Below, in pieces: positions 59,372-64,000 of a DNA stretch of 64,000 bases. Every line of letters begins with the position of its first letter. Position 1 is the stretch's first letter. A program made the position numbers and the translations under genes. Under the pieces are notes generated by a model. It saw only the letters and a program-made list of their open reading frames with translations. It did not search any database and had not been told where the DNA came from. Source of the stretch: Leminorella richardii (GTDB lineage Bacteria; Pseudomonadota; Gammaproteobacteria; Enterobacterales; Enterobacteriaceae); contig NZ_LS483470.1 in the NCBI RefSeq assembly GCF_900478135.1, forward strand, positions 2,808,501 to 2,872,500, written 5' to 3'.

Positions 59372-60019
59372 TTAATGTTTAATCGAAATATCGTTTTTAA
59401 CGCTCTTTACGCCTTTAACCTGTGCAGCAACGCGCTCCGCCTGATCTTTTTGATCCTGAGTTTTTACTGTGCCACTCAGGAGTACCGCACCTTCACTGGT
59501 TTGAACCTTAACGGTTCGAGAAGGAACGATACTGTCGGCAAGCAGCTTAGCTTTCACTTCGCTGGTAATTGCAGTATCGCTTACGTAGCCTTCAACAGAG
59601 CTTTCTTTACCCTGTTGTACCTGAAGTTTATTACTGACAGATTTCACACCTTCAACTTTCTTAGCGATATCCTCGGCCTGAGCTTTTTGTGCATCGCTAC
59701 CGACAAAACCGTGCAGCGTCACAACGCCCGAACTGGTTTTGACAGAGATATCGGTAGACTGTATGGCTTTGTTATCCAGCAGGCCGCTTTTTACTTTCGC
59801 GGTAATAGTGCTGTCGTCCATAAAGCCATCGACTTTCTTCACTGATTTACCGATTTCAGTTCCTGCTTTATCTACTGAAGTTTCAATAGAGGAACCGAGA
59901 TCTTTCACGACGCTTTCAGCCTTAGCGGCTGTAGTCTCTTCAGCAAATGCGGTGCTGCTACCCATTAAGGCCGTCAATAAAATGGCCGCTGTAGAATGAA
60001 CAAAAAGATTCTTTTTCAT
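59372..60019 (-). CDS. osmY: Osmotically inducible periplasmic protein OsmY
   Basis: 215 residues (201 in E. coli). A signal peptide (MKKNLFVHSTAAILLTALMG, cleavage after TAFA) is followed by a helical linker and two BON domains, DDSTITAKVKSGLLDNKAIQ to KSVSNKLQVQQGKE and SDTAITSEVKAKLLADS to KSVKNDISIKH. OsmY is an RpoS-dependent osmotic stress protein with chaperone activity for some outer-membrane proteins. A short hairpin GGGTAAGG/CCTTACCC (59341-59361) follows the gene. Confidence 0.95.
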   Translation of the reverse strand: MKKNLFVHSTAAILLTALMGSSTAFAEETTAAKAESVVKDLGSSIETSVDKAGTEIGKSVKKVDGFMDDSTITAKVKSGLLDNKAIQSTDISVKTSSGVVTLHGFVGSDAQKAQAEDIAKKVEGVKSVSNKLQVQQGKESSVEGYVSDTAITSEVKAKLLADSIVPSRTVKVQTSEGAVLLSGTVKTQDQKDQAERVAAQVKGVKSVKNDISIKH

Positions 60020-60534
60020 TGATAACCACCTCTATAAGTAAAGCCTTCTGGCAATGTCTGGCTAATCGTCCTTGTGGAATATCGCAACTGTAGAAATCAT
60101 CCTGCTATTCACAAAAAGCTTTGCAAGAAGCAGGCCAGTTTGAAAAACATTTATATTCAATTAGTTAATATTTTTACCCTACTTTACTGCCCAAATGTGT
60201 CGTTAAACAGAGACAATATAGATGTTCAATAGGAACAATTTGGCAACATAGGATAATAACTAATTGAATTAAATGATATTAAACTGTCACCGATTGACTA
60301 CAGGCTTCCACGGACGGTCTAGGTTTAGTGTCAAAATACCTGAGCGATACTCCTTAACTATAGGATAAGCCCGGGTAAAGTGTTGTATAGATCACAAAAA
60401 TTTTGTCACTAGCGTTATAGTTTTCTTGATAGTTATAAAAGAGTTTGTTGAGGTTTGGGAATATCTGACTCAGACATGCGGGGCAATTAGCAATGATCTA
60501 CCGGACTGAATTTGGAAAGTAGAATGCTCCAAAC
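60020..60534. other. osmY-rrn intergenic region
   Basis: 515 bp, AT-rich, without a coding frame. It holds the osmY promoter region (minus, presumably RpoS-type; no confident -10 assigned) and ends at the first rrn terminator. I see nothing else. Confidence 0.6.
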
Positions 60535-60562
60535 ACAAAAAGGCCACTCTCTCGAGTGGCCT
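60535..60562 (-). terminator. Distal rrn terminator (copy 1)
   Basis: AGGCCACTC-TCTC-GAGTGGCCT with a T5GTGTTTG tail on the minus strand. Nearly identical in stem and flanks to copy 2 at 60725-60752. Confidence 0.88.
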
Positions 60563-60585
60563 TCTGTTTCTTCTTTAAATTAAAA

Positions 60586-60710
60586 GCCTGACAGTTGATG
60601 AACCTCTTCGCGGTTCACCCTTCGGGCCGTTGCGTTGCAACGCAGGGGGAAACCCCACACTACCCTCGGCGCTACAGCTTTTTATCACAACACTCCGCAA
60701 TCGCCGTTAT
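60586..60710 (-). pseudogene. Degenerate 5S rRNA copy
   Basis: On the plus strand GCCTGACAGTT at the left end and GGGAAACCCCACACTACC followed by CTCGGCGCTAC match the true 5S gene (GCCTGGCAGTT and GGAAGCCCCACACTACC followed by ATCGGCGCTAC). The part between them is replaced, and the 5' third has diverged beyond recognition. It lies between two copies of the same terminator, so a tandem 5S-terminator duplication followed by decay is likely. Confidence 0.7.
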
Positions 60711-60724
60711 AAACCCCATAAACA

Positions 60725-60752
60725 CAAAAAGGCCACTCTTCCGAGTGGCCTT
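60725..60752 (-). terminator. rrn terminator (copy 2)
   Basis: GGCCACTC-TTCC-GAGTGGCC with T5GTGTT on the minus strand, 20 bp after the 5S gene. The context AAACACAAAAAGGCCACTCT is shared with copy 1. Confidence 0.88.
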
Positions 60753-60771
60753 CTGTTTCTTTCTAAATTAA

Positions 60772-60891
60772 GAGCCTGGCAGTTCCCTACTCTCGCATGG
60801 GGAAGCCCCACACTACCATCGGCGCTACGGCGTTTCACTTCTGAGTTCGGCATGGGGTCAGGTGGGACCACCGCGCTATCGCCGCCAGGCA
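60772..60891 (-). rRNA. rrf: 5S ribosomal RNA
   Basis: 120 nt on the minus strand from TGCCTGGCGGC to CTGCCAGGC(TC), almost the same as E. coli 5S (central GACCCCATGCCGAACTCAGA and GCGCCGATGGTAGTGTGGGG are intact). The terminal helix is complete. It follows the 23S gene by 119 bp. Confidence 0.97.
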
Positions 60892-61010
60892 TATTCGTTA
60901 CGCTCGCCGTTGTACTTATGTTTTACATATTCGCACAACCACGAACTTCAATCCTTCAACAAGCTCAATAATTCTCTTCGTCTCTCGTCTCAAAACGCCT
61001 TCGGCGTTGT

Positions 61011-64000
<2,990 letters not shown>

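Noticed and set aside
60892..61010. tRNA gene between 23S and 5S
   Set aside because: The spacer contains no cloverleaf; no tRNA was found anywhere in the window.

Overview
The window is chromosomal DNA of an enterobacterium (order Enterobacterales). The backbone runs ileS-ribF-rpsT-nhaA-dnaJ-dnaK-satP-mog-talB-yaaA-thrCBA(L)-arcA-creA-rob-gpmB-yjjX-trpR-slt-ettA-radA-serB-smp-yjjV-osmY. This is the E. coli gene order around 0/100 minutes, read in the opposite orientation, and most products read as close orthologues. It is not E. coli itself. yaaJ, nhaR, the TrmL-like gene between thrL and arcA, creBCD and nadR are missing from their usual places, the thr leader peptide is divergent, and the 23S rRNA carries an intervening sequence. 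I cannot name the genus from sequence alone.

Layout. (1) 1-8.7 kb: ileS (partial), ribF, rpsT, nhaA, the dnaKJ heat-shock operon behind a clear sigma-32 promoter, and satP. (2) 8.8-18.4 kb: a metabolic insert between satP and mog. It holds the L-tartrate utilisation locus (ttdR divergent from ttdA-ttdB-ttdT), a LysR regulator convergent with a FAH-family hydrolase and an ACS-type MFS permease, and an MHS-type permease. (3) 18.6-21.3 kb: mog, two AT-rich unidentified genes, and a SymE-type SOS toxin with a LexA box. (4) 21.4-37.2 kb: talB, yaaA, the threonine operon with its attenuator, arcA, creA, rob, gpmB, yjjX, trpR, slt and ettA. (5) 37.3-40.3 kb: a small accessory island with an IS1595-type transposase, a phage ABA-sandwich-like protein, an XRE regulator and small secreted proteins. 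(6) 40.4-43.1 kb: two oxidoreductases and a LysR regulator. (7) 43.2-54.9 kb: the complete ygcN-O-P / ygcQ-R-S-U-W / yqcE-ygcE cluster, with a PHP-domain phosphatase added between ygcP and ygcQ. (8) 55-60 kb: radA, serB, smp, yjjV, a CsbD-like gene and osmY. (9) 60.5-64 kb: the distal end of an rRNA operon (23S and 5S on the minus strand) with duplicated terminators around a degenerate 5S copy.

The most interesting system is the ygc cluster. It encodes uptake (YgcS, YqcE), a sugar/polyol kinase (YgcE), an SDR dehydrogenase (YgcW), an FAD-linked oxidase (YgcU) and an electron-transfer flavoprotein chain (YgcRQ, YgcN, YgcO) that would pass electrons to quinone. It also encodes YgcP, a GlpP-family antiterminator. 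The ygcW-yqcE divergent intergenic region holds a 73-bp inverted duplication (72/73 identical). Each copy is a long intrinsic terminator preceded by a competing GTTACT/AGTAAC hairpin, and each lies just downstream of a predicted start site placed about 41.5 bp from a near-consensus CRP site. I infer that both arms of the cluster are controlled by CRP and by YgcP-mediated antitermination at twin leader RNAs.

Five genes (dnaK, ygcO, ygcR, yqcE, serB) are each broken by one single-base indel, mostly in or next to homopolymers, with intact coding sequence on both sides. Because dnaK and serB are core genes, sequencing error is the leading explanation.
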